From contig JBIOVI010000012.1 of assembly GCA_044867645.1 (NCBI GenBank), positions 1 to 25,089 of the forward strand: 25,089 nucleotides of DNA. Direction: 5' to 3'. This document shows, in pieces, positions 1-6,899 of this stretch. The stretch is from VRUE01 sp044867645 (GTDB lineage: Bacteria; Actinomycetota; Thermoleophilia; Solirubrobacterales; 70-9). The notes beneath the pieces are model-generated. The model worked only from the letters and a program-made list of their open reading frames with translations. It ran no database searches and was not told the DNA's origin. Within the stretch, counting starts at the first letter, position 1. Each line of letters starts with the position of its first letter. Both the position numbers and the translations under genes were made by a program.

Positions 1-1
1 C

Positions 2-172
2 AGCAAGGTGACGGTGGCCTGGCTCAAAGTCTCCAAGGCGGCCGAGAGACCTGACCTTACCGCCGAGCAGCTTGACCAACTGGACGAGGAGCTGCGGGGC
101 GCAATGGCGATCGCCGAGGAGTGGAGCGTTGATTACAAGATCATCGTCGAGGAATTGGAGCAGGCCCGATGA
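2..172 (+). CDS. C-terminal end of an unrecognised element gene (5' truncated by window)
   Basis: An open frame enters from the left edge and ends at a TGA at 170-172, giving 56 residues. They are charged and look helical, with many Glu and Gln near the end (for example EELEQAR). The stop overlaps the next start as ATGA, so it appears to be translationally coupled to the replication initiator that follows. I do not recognise the family. Its position upstream of a replication gene suggests an element-borne regulatory or accessory gene, but that is inference only. Confidence 0.55.
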   Translation, partial: SKVTVAWLKVSKAAERPDLTAEQLDQLDEELRGAMAIAEEWSVDYKIIVEELEQAR

Positions 173-1296
173 GCAAGCGCGGCCAGACCCTCCAGGACGC
201 TCGGATCGCGCCGTTCTCCTACATCACCCACGCGGCGATGGCGGCCCTGCACGCCTACTTCGAGCGCATTGATGATGCCAAGCTCTCCACCGGCCTCGCC
301 CTCTACATGGGCATCGCCTACCTGCTCTCGATCGAGAAGCGAGATGGGCACCACGAACACGGCATAGAAAAAACTCGCGAGGAGATCGGAGAGGCTGGCG
401 GCCTCTCTGCGAACAGCGTCACGCGCTACGCCGAACACCTCGTTTCAGCCGAGGTGTTGCAGCTCGAACAGCAGCTCGCGGGCGGCGCGAACATCTACAT
501 CTGGAGGCTCGTCGAGCCCCATCTCCACAGTGGAGATTCGGTCGAAGCGCCTCACCACCCTGGTGAGGCGGTAGGGGGAGCGCCTACCCAGGGTTGTGAG
601 GCGTCTCACCAGGGCGGTGAGGCGCTTCACCAAGCTGGTGAGGCCTATATAGAAGAAGAAGGTACTAAGAAAACAACAGAAGAAACCCCCCATCGTCCCC
701 CGGAGGGGGACGACGACGTCGTTCGTCCGATCTTCGATTTCTGGCTGGCGGCGACCGAGCGCTCCAGCTCGACGAAATTCAGCGAGAAGCGGCGGCGCAG
801 GACCCGGGCGCGTCTGAGCGAAGACTGGACTCCCGAGCAGCTGCTCCGGGCGATCGCCGGCTGTGCCGGCTCGGACTGGCACATGAAGCGCGGACGGTGG
901 GCTGGCCGCGAAGGAGGCCGGCGAACCGAGCTGACGATGATTTTTGCGTCGGGCGAGAGTGTCGAAGACTTCATTGGCCGGCCAGCCCTGACGGGGTGGC
1001 TCGACTTAACCACGCCGAGGGCCAACGTCGTCGAGTCCGGGCGGGCAACCGGGGCCTGGACGGCCGCCAAGCAGACCCTCGCAGAGAATCTCCCGGACTC
1101 CACCTTCAAAATCTGGATTGCTCCCCTTGAGGCGGTCGGCGAGCGCGACGGAAAACTAGTCCTCCTCGACACCACCAACGGGGGCATCGGCTCATGGGTG
1201 ATGCGGCGCTATCGCGCGCTGATCCTCGAGGCCACCACCGACTTCGACGACCTCGAGATCGTCGACGAAACTCAGCTGGAGCTTGAGGCGGTATGA
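169..1296 (+). CDS. Phage/plasmid-type replication initiator with N-terminal winged-helix region and C-terminal DnaA domain I
   Basis: A 375-residue protein starting at an ATG that overlaps the previous stop. Residues about 35-115 look like a helix-turn-helix/winged-helix module of the kind found in phage replisome organisers (a segment around GLSANSVTRYAEHLVSAEVL). Residues about 127-160 are a Gly/Glu/His-rich linker encoded by palindromic DNA repeats. Residues about 185-275 resemble the C-terminal region of phage O-like replication proteins, ending in a stretch like MKRGRWAGREG...LTMIFASGESVEDFI. Residues about 297-360 match DnaA domain I: AWTAAKQTLAENLPDSTFKIWI, a GKLVLLD strand, then SWVMRRYRALILEA. 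DnaA domain I contacts DnaB helicase, so the protein may bind its own origin and recruit the host helicase. That role is inferred from domains. It sits in a run of overlapping element genes that ends in a serine recombinase. Confidence 0.75.
   Translation: MSKRGQTLQDARIAPFSYITHAAMAALHAYFERIDDAKLSTGLALYMGIAYLLSIEKRDGHHEHGIEKTREEIGEAGGLSANSVTRYAEHLVSAEVLQLEQQLAGGANIYIWRLVEPHLHSGDSVEAPHHPGEAVGGAPTQGCEASHQGGEALHQAGEAYIEEEGTKKTTEETPHRPPEGDDDVVRPIFDFWLAATERSSSTKFSEKRRRRTRARLSEDWTPEQLLRAIAGCAGSDWHMKRGRWAGREGGRRTELTMIFASGESVEDFIGRPALTGWLDLTTPRANVVESGRATGAWTAAKQTLAENLPDSTFKIWIAPLEAVGERDGKLVLLDTTNGGIGSWVMRRYRALILEATTDFDDLEIVDETQLELEAV
521..537. repeat. Perfect 8-bp inverted repeat within initiator gene
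   Basis: ATCTCCAC at 521-528 and GTGGAGAT at 530-537 are exact reverse complements around a single A. The repeat lies 10 bp upstream of the iteron-like cluster and has a different sequence, so it may be an additional protein-binding site at the origin. It could also be a chance palindrome. Confidence 0.45.
548..645. repeat. Four palindromic iteron-like repeats (candidate replication origin)
   Basis: Unit 1 (548-570) is CGCCTCACCA, a 3-bp spacer, then TGGTGAGGCG, a perfect 10-bp inverted repeat. Units 2 (581-603), 3 (602-624) and 4 (623-645) have the same layout with a few mismatches. Units 2-4 repeat every 21 bp, about two helical turns, and share a CG at each junction. Unit 1 lies 33 bp upstream of unit 2. 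Because 21 is a multiple of three, the array stays in frame inside the initiator gene. Lambda ori has four palindromic iterons inside gene O, so this array is read as the binding site for the encoded initiator. Confidence 0.7.
646..686 (+). other. AT-rich, purine-biased tract next to iterons (candidate DNA unwinding element)
   Basis: Directly after the last iteron the sequence becomes strikingly AT-rich: 12 of 41 bases are G or C by hand count, in a region otherwise strongly GC-rich. The top strand is mostly A and G. Lambda-type origins have such a tract beside the iterons, where the duplex opens. The codons here specify Glu/Lys/Thr residues of the linker, so the coding constraint is weak. 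Function as an unwinding element is inferred. Confidence 0.6.
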
Positions 1297-1535
1297 CCAT
1301 GGCCACCCTCACCGTCAGCCCCGAAGTGCTCGCTCGCAAGAACGGCACCTGCCCGGAGTGCGGCGACCCGATCGTCAAGGGCGAGAGCTACGTGCAGAAA
1401 GTCGACGGCTGCAAGAAGGGCTGGATGCATGCCCTTTGTGCTGCCGCCTACGTCCGTGAACGCGAGCAAGCCGCCGAGGTCCTTGCTGAGCACCAGGAAA
1501 CCGACGACGCCCCCGGCGTCAGACAGGAGCGCTGA
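1293..1535 (+). CDS. Small zinc-finger protein (CxxC...HxxC)
   Basis: An 80-residue protein with a probable single zinc site: Cys20-Pro-Glu-Cys23, then His46-Ala-Leu-Cys49, with a Cys at 40 between. The spacing resembles the small treble-clef-like proteins common in actinobacterial phages and mobile elements. The first ATG (1293) overlaps the stop of the initiator gene as ATGA. A second ATG at 1299 is an alternative start. It lies between the initiator gene and the integration module. No specific function can be assigned; DNA or protein binding is likely from the fold only. Confidence 0.6.
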   Translation: MTMATLTVSPEVLARKNGTCPECGDPIVKGESYVQKVDGCKKGWMHALCAAAYVREREQAAEVLAEHQETDDAPGVRQER

Positions 1536-1538
1536 ACA

Positions 1539-1631
1539 GTGATCGAGAACGCGATGGTCTGGCTCGACGGATGGCTGGAGTCCGGCTCTGCCATCGCTGC
1601 TGCCGTTCCTGTCCAGTCGAAGGCCGCCTAG
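1539..1631 (+). CDS. Possible 30-residue small protein
   Basis: A GTG start 3 bp after the stop of the zinc-finger gene opens a short frame ending in TAG at 1629-1631. The product would start VIENAMVWLDGWLESGSAIA and is mildly hydrophobic. The close spacing is the only support; there is no recognisable domain. It may not be translated. Confidence 0.2.
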   Translation: MIENAMVWLDGWLESGSAIAAAVPVQSKAA

Positions 1632-1645
1632 CCCCGAAACCCCCC

Positions 1646-1792
1646 ATGAAGTCCTCCCTCATCGACACCAAGGCTGCAAAGGCCAACCGCAAGCGCATAG
1701 ACCGCGAGCGGAACGAGCGCGGCGGCGCTGGGCGCCTCAACAGGCCGCCGGACCGGAAGTTCCCTCCGAAGCCTGGGGGGTGGGGGCGGTGA
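1646..1792 (+). CDS. Possible small basic protein, 48 residues
   Basis: A frame starting MKSSLIDTKAAKANRKRIDR, rich in Arg and Lys, ends with a TGA at 1790-1792 that overlaps the GTG start of the next gene. The frame is open back to 1571, giving a 73-residue version with several Cys. The tight GTGA overlap with the following gene is the main support. No family is recognised, and there is no clear Shine-Dalgarno site before either start. Confidence 0.35.
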   Translation: MKSSLIDTKAAKANRKRIDRERNERGGAGRLNRPPDRKFPPKPGGWGR

Positions 1793-1968
1793 GCGCCGAG
1801 CGTGAGGTGCTCCTCACCCTCACCGATAGCCAGCATGCGGAATTGGCGAAGAACCTCGCCCGCATTCGAATGCGCACCGGCGCCCGCTCCAACACCGCGG
1901 CAATCCTCGACGCAGTCCGCCAGAAGGCCGAGACTAAGCCTTCAACCAAGAGAAAGGCGGCAGCGTGA
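1789..1968 (+). CDS. Small putative DNA-binding (ribbon-helix-helix-like) protein
   Basis: A 59-residue frame. The GTG at 1789 is chosen because it overlaps the upstream stop as GTGA, and the stop overlaps the recombinase start in the same way; a GTG at 1780 is an alternative. The product has a short strand (EVLLTLTDSQ) followed by two predicted helices (HAELAKNLARIRMRTG, then SNTAAILDAVRQKA) and a basic tail. This is the order expected of a ribbon-helix-helix or MetJ/Arc-like fold. Being immediately upstream of and coupled to a serine recombinase, it could be a regulator or a recombination directionality factor. Neither role can be shown from sequence. Confidence 0.5.
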   Translation: MSAEREVLLTLTDSQHAELAKNLARIRMRTGARSNTAAILDAVRQKAETKPSTKRKAAA

Positions 1969-3572
1969 AGGCAGCTGGCTATATCCGGGTTTCGACCGAT
2001 GAGCAAGCCGAGGACGGGGTGAGCATGGACGAGACGCGCCATCAGATCCTCGAGCGGATCGAAGAGGAGCCTGATTGGCATCTGCACAAGATCTACGAGG
2101 ACGTCCTCTCCGGCTCACGGCGCGACCGCCGCGGTCTACAGGACATGCTCGGTGCCCTGGGGGAATTCGACATCCTCGTCGTCTGGAGGATCGACCGAAT
2201 AGGACGCGACTTCACTGAGCAGATCGCCTGCGTCGCCAAGCTGCGCGAGGCAGGGGTCATCCTCGTGGCGCTCAACGGCCCGGTTGATCTCGATACCCCC
2301 GAGGGCAAGGCGATGTTCGGAATGCAGGCCGTCTTCGCCGAGTACGAGCGTGACACGATCATCGGCCGAACCCGCATGGCCGCTGACGCGATTGCCCGCG
2401 AAGGCCGCTACAACGGCCCGCGGCCGACCGGCTACACCTTCGACGACGACCACCTGCTGCAGCCGGTGCCACACGAGGTGGAGATCATCCGCCGCATCTT
2501 CGCCGAATACCGCGCCGGCCAGGGCTACACGGCGATCGCCAAGGCGCTGAACGCTGACGGCGTCCCGACCAAACGGTCGGGCAAATGGCGGGTGGCGACC
2601 ATCCGGACGATGCTCACCAACCCCGTCTACATCGGGAAGTTCAACTTCCGAGAGGAGGTCTTCGACGGTGTCCACAAGCCGATCATCGATCTCAGCCTCT
2701 GGGAGCAGGTGCAGGCCCAGATCAAGGCGCAGGCCATTGCTCCGGCTCGTGGCCGTGGCCGTCGTCCGAAGGCGAACCATCTCTTCATCCGAGGCCTCCT
2801 GCGCTGTGGGGAGTGCGACGGGGCAATGGTGCCGCGCACGCCGACCTACGGTCGCCCGAACTACTTGTGCAGCGGGCACCAGGTCTGCGGCTGCGAGATG
2901 CCGATGGCATACCGCGACGAGATCGACCAGGCAGTCTTCAGCTACTTCGAGCAGGTGGGCTTAGATCTCGAGGCGACCCGGCAAACCCTCGTCGAGGCCC
3001 GGGACAGGAAGCTCACCGAGATCCGCGAGCTCCTCTCGGAGGCGAGCAGGGAGCACCGCCGCGCCGAGGACCGCCTCGGACGCGTCCGCCGCGACTACCA
3101 GGACGGCAAGCTCGATGCCGACGATTGGCGCGAACAGCGCGAGCAGCTGACCGTCGAGCTGGAGGCAGCCGCCGCCGAAGCGGAGCGGCTCTCCAACCAG
3201 GAGGGCGACGTCGCTATATGGGCGGAGCTTGGCGACACCGAGCAGGACGTGCTCGAACAGCTGACCCAGATCCGGAAAGCGGTGGCCGGGGAGATCACCG
3301 ACCAGGAGGCGATCGAGCCAGTCCGCGCTGCGCTGGCTCGTGTCTTCGAGCGCTTCGTCCTTCACCGTGCCGGCTCGCCGGCGGCGCCGACCCGGCTTCA
3401 CGCCGAGCTCGCGATGGTGGGGGAGTCCGGCTTCGTGATCGAGCCGATCGTCCGTGAGCACGCGATCGCCGGCTACTCGGAGTCCATGCGGCCGGTCCTG
3501 CACCGCGAGCCGCTTGCCCAAACCGAAAACAAAGAGCGGAAGGGGGTCGGCTACCGGCTCCTCGATGGATGA
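1965..3572 (+). CDS. Large serine recombinase (integrase)
   Basis: A 535-residue protein with a GTG start coupled to the preceding gene. The N-terminal resolvase domain (about 3-150) begins AAGYIRVSTDEQ with the expected nucleophile Ser10, and includes VWRIDRIGRD and the segment ending FAEYERDTIIGRTR. The recombinase domain (about 160-265) contains the NADGVPTKRSGKW and MLTNPVYIGKF motifs. A zinc ribbon follows (Cys281-x2-Cys284, then Cys302 and a C-G-C pair at 308-310). Residues about 335-410 form a charged coiled coil, as in phiC31/Bxb1-type integrases. These enzymes join attP and attB without a long homologous core, so the gene marks the element end. Its stop overlaps the start of the host kinase gene. 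Confidence 0.95.
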   Translation: MKAAGYIRVSTDEQAEDGVSMDETRHQILERIEEEPDWHLHKIYEDVLSGSRRDRRGLQDMLGALGEFDILVVWRIDRIGRDFTEQIACVAKLREAGVILVALNGPVDLDTPEGKAMFGMQAVFAEYERDTIIGRTRMAADAIAREGRYNGPRPTGYTFDDDHLLQPVPHEVEIIRRIFAEYRAGQGYTAIAKALNADGVPTKRSGKWRVATIRTMLTNPVYIGKFNFREEVFDGVHKPIIDLSLWEQVQAQIKAQAIAPARGRGRRPKANHLFIRGLLRCGECDGAMVPRTPTYGRPNYLCSGHQVCGCEMPMAYRDEIDQAVFSYFEQVGLDLEATRQTLVEARDRKLTEIRELLSEASREHRRAEDRLGRVRRDYQDGKLDADDWREQREQLTVELEAAAAEAERLSNQEGDVAIWAELGDTEQDVLEQLTQIRKAVAGEITDQEAIEPVRAALARVFERFVLHRAGSPAAPTRLHAELAMVGESGFVIEPIVREHAIAGYSESMRPVLHREPLAQTENKERKGVGYRLLDG

Positions 3573-4291
3573 TGGAGCTGGCAGAGATCGTCACCGGTTG
3601 GCCGCTCGCCGCCTCCATGGCGGCGATCGCCGCGGCGCGAGGCTTGCGCGACGGTCGCCGGCGCAGCGCCCTGAACGAGGCGCTGCACGAGCTGCGCCGT
3701 CCGTTGCAGGCGATCGCCCTCGCCAGCGGCAGTGCCGCGCCGCCCGTCGTCGGAAGCTCGGTGCAGTTGGCCGCGGCGGCGCTGGAGCGGCTCGACCGCG
3801 AGGTCAACGGCGGGGCTCTGGAGCGTCCGGCGGAGGCGGTGGAAGTCCGGCCCCTACTCGAATCGGCGGTACGGCGCTGGCGTGCGCGGGCGAGTCTGGG
3901 GGGTGGATCGCTCGACCTGCGCTGGCGCGCCGGGCGGGCGGTCGTGATGGGTGATCGAGTCAGCCTCGCGCAGGCGCTCGACAACCTGATCGTCAACGCG
4001 ATCGAGCACGGTGGCCCGACGATCTCGATCGACGCCCGGCCGTACAAAGGCCGGGTGCGGATAGTCATCGCCGACTCCGGCTGGGCCTCGCGTCCCCCCG
4101 CGCGGCGGGACACTCCGACCGAGGTGATCGCACGTCTTTCCGGCCGCCGCCGTCGCGGCCATGGTTTGGCGGTGGTGAGACAGGTGGCCGCGGCCCACCA
4201 GGGCCGCTTTGCCCTGCGCCAATCCGAACGCGGGTCGCTCGCGCTGTTCGAGCTTCCGCTGGCCAGCGGTCGCACGTCTCCGGTGGCATGA
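3569..4291 (+). CDS. Sensor histidine kinase, short, upstream of Tad pilus genes
   Basis: A 240-residue protein. A short hydrophobic segment near residues 10-25 is followed by a HisKA-like H-box (LHELRRPLQ, candidate phospho-acceptor His40). The HATPase domain has an N-box (QALDNLIVNAIEHGG, about 135-150), a G1 box (IADSG) and a G2-like GHGLAVVR. There is no visible extracellular sensor domain. The ATG at 3569 (or 3572) overlaps the recombinase stop, so the natural upstream region may have been displaced by integration and the native N-terminus may be missing. The next gene also overlaps as ATGA, placing the kinase in the pilus transcription unit. No response regulator is in the window. Confidence 0.8.
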   Translation: MMELAEIVTGWPLAASMAAIAAARGLRDGRRRSALNEALHELRRPLQAIALASGSAAPPVVGSSVQLAAAALERLDREVNGGALERPAEAVEVRPLLESAVRRWRARASLGGGSLDLRWRAGRAVVMGDRVSLAQALDNLIVNAIEHGGPTISIDARPYKGRVRIVIADSGWASRPPARRDTPTEVIARLSGRRRRGHGLAVVRQVAAAHQGRFALRQSERGSLALFELPLASGRTSPVA

Positions 4292-4944
4292 GCCGTCGTG
4301 CCCGAGCGATCGGGTTTCTGCTCTCCGCGCTGGTCGCAGCGGCGGGGGCGGCGGCGATTGCCGATGGCTACGGATCGAGCGCCATGCGCGGCTATGGCCC
4401 GCTGAGGCCCGTCGTGGTCCTCGACTCGAGCATCGCCGCCGGGCAGCAAATCGGTCCCGGCGAGATCGACTCAGCCCTTGCCGTTCGGCGTGTGCCGGTG
4501 CGGTTCGTGCCTCCTGGGGCGCTGGCCTCGCCGACTGAAGCCCTGGGCCTCGTCGCCAAAGTCCCGCTCCCCCTCGGCTCCTACATGCTCACCGCTCAGC
4601 TGGGCCTCCCAGATCGCGACGGCGCGGCCGAGCGCGGGTTGGGTAGCGGTCGGCGGCCGGTCGAGATCGCGGTCAGCGGTGCCGACGCCCTGCTTGCGGC
4701 CGGTCCCGGGTCGCCGGGCGGAAAAGTCGACGTCGTCGTTACCAGCGAACCCACGGGCGCCGGCTCAGGACGCACCTACGTCGCTGCGGCACGCGTGCCC
4801 CTGTTGGCGTTGAGGCCGAGTCCTGAAGGACCTGGCCCCGGTGCGACGGCGTCGGCGATCCTCGGGCTGACAAAGCGACAGGCGCTGCGGTTGATCGCCG
4901 CCGAGAGCTTTGCCCGCAAGGTGACGCTGCTGGGAAGCGGCTGA
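4288..4944 (+). CDS. cpaB: CpaB/RcpC-like SAF-domain pilus assembly protein
   Basis: A 218-residue protein with an N-terminal membrane anchor (about 7-27) and then a SAF-like domain: RPVVVLDSSIAAGQQIGPGE, followed by LAVRRVPVRFVPPGAL and VAKVPLPLGSYMLTAQL. This is the pattern of CpaB/RcpC proteins of Flp/Tad pilus systems. The C-terminal half is weakly conserved and contains a VDVVVTSE segment typical of the family. It overlaps the kinase and abuts the TadA ATPase gene directly. CpaB is normally periplasmic and partners the secretin in diderms, so its role in a likely monoderm must differ or involve the cell wall; that is inference. Confidence 0.75.
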   Translation: MSRRARAIGFLLSALVAAAGAAAIADGYGSSAMRGYGPLRPVVVLDSSIAAGQQIGPGEIDSALAVRRVPVRFVPPGALASPTEALGLVAKVPLPLGSYMLTAQLGLPDRDGAAERGLGSGRRPVEIAVSGADALLAAGPGSPGGKVDVVVTSEPTGAGSGRTYVAAARVPLLALRPSPEGPGPGATASAILGLTKRQALRLIAAESFARKVTLLGSG

Positions 4945-6045
4945 GTGGAGGCAAGAGCGCGACACCTGGAGGCTCTGGCCGGCTCTCTGCGCGCTCGCCT
5001 GATCGAGGCCCGCCGTGAAGCCGCCGCGGCGGGCGCCGGGCCGAGCGGCGAGCTGGACGAGCAGGTGCGCGACCTGGTTGAAGAGGAGGCGGCGCTGCTT
5101 CCCGCCGACGATCGAGATGCGCTCGTGGCGCGGATCCTGCGCGACACGGTCGGCCTCGGGCCGCTGGAGGATCTGCTCGCCGATCCCAGCGTCGAGGAGG
5201 TGATGGTCAACGGGCCTCATGCCGTCTACGTGGAGCGGGCTGGCCGGATCGCGCCGGCCGACGTCCGCTTCGCGGATGAGGAGGAGTTGCGCAATGCGAT
5301 CGAGCGAATCCTCGCTCCGCTTGGTCGTCGCGTCGACGAGCTCAGCCCAATGGTCGATGCCCGGCTCGCCGACGGCTCGCGGGTCAACGCGGTGATCCCG
5401 CCGCTGGCGATCGACGGGCCGGCGCTCTCGATCCGTCGCTTCGGCACTCGCCGGCCGGGGCCGCGCGAGCTGGTCGAGATGGGAGCGCTCGCCGAAGCCG
5501 AGCTCGAGCTGCTCGAGAGCGCGGTCGCGACGCGGCGGAGCATTCTGATCAGCGGCGGCACGGGCTCGGGCAAGACGACCCTGCTCAATGCCCTTTCCGG
5601 CTTCATCGCCGCGAGCGAGCGGGTGGTGACGATCGAGGACGCGGCCGAGTTGCGCTTGCGGCGGCGTCACGTGGTCAGGCTGGAGAGCCGTCCGCCGGGA
5701 GTCGAGGGACTCGGGGAGGTAACGATCCGCGACCTGCTGCGCAACGCGCTGCGGATGCGGCCCGACCGGATCGTGATCGGGGAGGTCAGGGGCGCCGAGG
5801 CGCTGGACCTGCTCACCGCGCTCAACACCGGACACAGCGGCGCCCTCTCGACGGTCCACGCCAACTCGCCGGCGGATGCTCTCGCCAGGCTGGAGACCCT
5901 CGCCCTGATGGCGGGACTGGGATTGCCGCATGAGGCAGTCGCAATTCAGGTTCGCCGGGGCATCGACCTCGTCGTCCATCTGGAGCGCCACCCTGACGGC
6001 TCGCGCCGCGTCGCGGAGATCGCCGAGGTGGCGACAAGCTCATGA
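4945..6045 (+). CDS. tadA: Tad/Flp pilus assembly ATPase TadA (CpaF family)
   Basis: A 366-residue secretion ATPase of the type II/IV family. The Walker A motif GGTGSGKTT starts at residue 204 with Lys210. It is followed by an Asp-box region (VVTIEDAAELRL) and a Walker B/His-box region (RPDRIVIGEVRGAEALDLL, then NTGHSGALSTVHANSPADAL). The N-terminal half contains VEEVMVNGPHAVYVERAGRI and DGSRVNAVIPPLA, typical of CpaF. It powers assembly of Flp-type pili at the cytoplasmic face of the membrane with TadB and TadC. The GTG start follows the cpaB stop with no gap, and the stop overlaps tadB as ATGA. Confidence 0.93.
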   Translation: MEARARHLEALAGSLRARLIEARREAAAAGAGPSGELDEQVRDLVEEEAALLPADDRDALVARILRDTVGLGPLEDLLADPSVEEVMVNGPHAVYVERAGRIAPADVRFADEEELRNAIERILAPLGRRVDELSPMVDARLADGSRVNAVIPPLAIDGPALSIRRFGTRRPGPRELVEMGALAEAELELLESAVATRRSILISGGTGSGKTTLLNALSGFIAASERVVTIEDAAELRLRRRHVVRLESRPPGVEGLGEVTIRDLLRNALRMRPDRIVIGEVRGAEALDLLTALNTGHSGALSTVHANSPADALARLETLALMAGLGLPHEAVAIQVRRGIDLVVHLERHPDGSRRVAEIAEVATSS

Positions 6046-6899
6046 GCGGCGCTGCCGGACCGTTGCTGCCTCTGGCCGGCGCCGCCGCGGGCGGTCTGGT
6101 GGCGCTCGCGGCGAGAGAGGCACTGCTGGCGAGCCCCGCGGTCGCGCGCTGGTTGCAGCTTGCCTTGGAGCCCTTGCGCCGAGCGGGGCACGAGGGCTAC
6201 ATGCCCTCGATTCCGGAGCGCCGGCGGCTAGCGACCGTCGGCGCTGGCGCGGCATTGCTCGGCGGCTGGTTCGTGGCCGGCGCCACGCTCGCGGTGCCCC
6301 TGGGACTTGCCGGACCCGGGTTGGCGGGTTGGGCTGTGTCCAGCCGGCGACGCCGTTATCGCCGGGCGGTTGAGCGCGTCCTGCCGGAGGTTGCCGCGGC
6401 GATTGCCGACTCGCTCGCCGCCGGGCGATCGCTGCGCGCCTCGCTGTCAGGCGCCGCGACTTCGCTCGACGGCCCGGCTGCGGTCGAGCTGGTCAGGCTT
6501 GGTGCTGAGCTGGAGCTGGGAGCGCCGATCGGCGAGGCAATCGAAGGGTGGCGGCGACGGATGCGGTCGACCAGGGTCGATGCTTTCGCGGCGGCGCTGC
6601 TCAGCCAGCGGCGGGCGGGCGGCGACCTTGCCGGCTTGCTGCGCCGCTTCGCCGACGGGGCGGCGGAGCGCGATCGTGCCGCGGATGACGCCAGGTCGGC
6701 GACTGCCCAGGCACGCTTCACCGGCTTGCTGGTGGTCGCGATGCCGAGCGGTGGCGCCCTCTTCGCGGAGCTGATCCAGCCGGGCTTCATCGTCAAGGTG
6801 CTGGGCTCGCCCGCGGCGGCGATGCTGGTGGCGCTCGCCGCCGCCCTGCAGCTGGTGGGCTTCTTCGCGATTCGCCGTCTTTCGCGGGTGGTCGAGTGA
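6042..6899 (+). CDS. tadB: Tad pilus inner-membrane platform protein TadB
   Basis: A 285-residue membrane protein with N-terminal hydrophobic segments (about 5-25 and 65-95). A cytoplasmic T2SSF domain follows (about 105-240), with helices such as VLPEVAAAIADSLAAGRSLRASL and a segment RRAGGDLAGLLRRFADGAAERDR, typical of TadB. Two transmembrane segments close the C-terminus. It pairs with TadC to form the platform through which TadA drives pilin polymerisation. The order tadA-tadB-tadC and the 4-bp overlaps on both sides support the assignment. Confidence 0.85.
   Translation: MSGAAGPLLPLAGAAAGGLVALAAREALLASPAVARWLQLALEPLRRAGHEGYMPSIPERRRLATVGAGAALLGGWFVAGATLAVPLGLAGPGLAGWAVSSRRRRYRRAVERVLPEVAAAIADSLAAGRSLRASLSGAATSLDGPAAVELVRLGAELELGAPIGEAIEGWRRRMRSTRVDAFAAALLSQRRAGGDLAGLLRRFADGAAERDRAADDARSATAQARFTGLLVVAMPSGGALFAELIQPGFIVKVLGSPAAAMLVALAAALQLVGFFAIRRLSRVVE

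Noticed and set aside
548..645. CRISPR array
   Set aside because: The repeats are adjacent palindromes without unique spacers of 25-40 bp, lie inside a gene and have no cas genes nearby; they fit origin iterons better.
2136..2879. Long minus-strand open frame opposite the serine recombinase
   Set aside because: It lies fully antisense to a gene with clear motifs, has no recognisable domain, and its composition is what GC-rich antisense frames give.
4765..5991. 408-codon minus-strand open frame opposite tadA
   Set aside because: Antisense to an ATPase with Walker motifs; no domain or ribosome site was seen.
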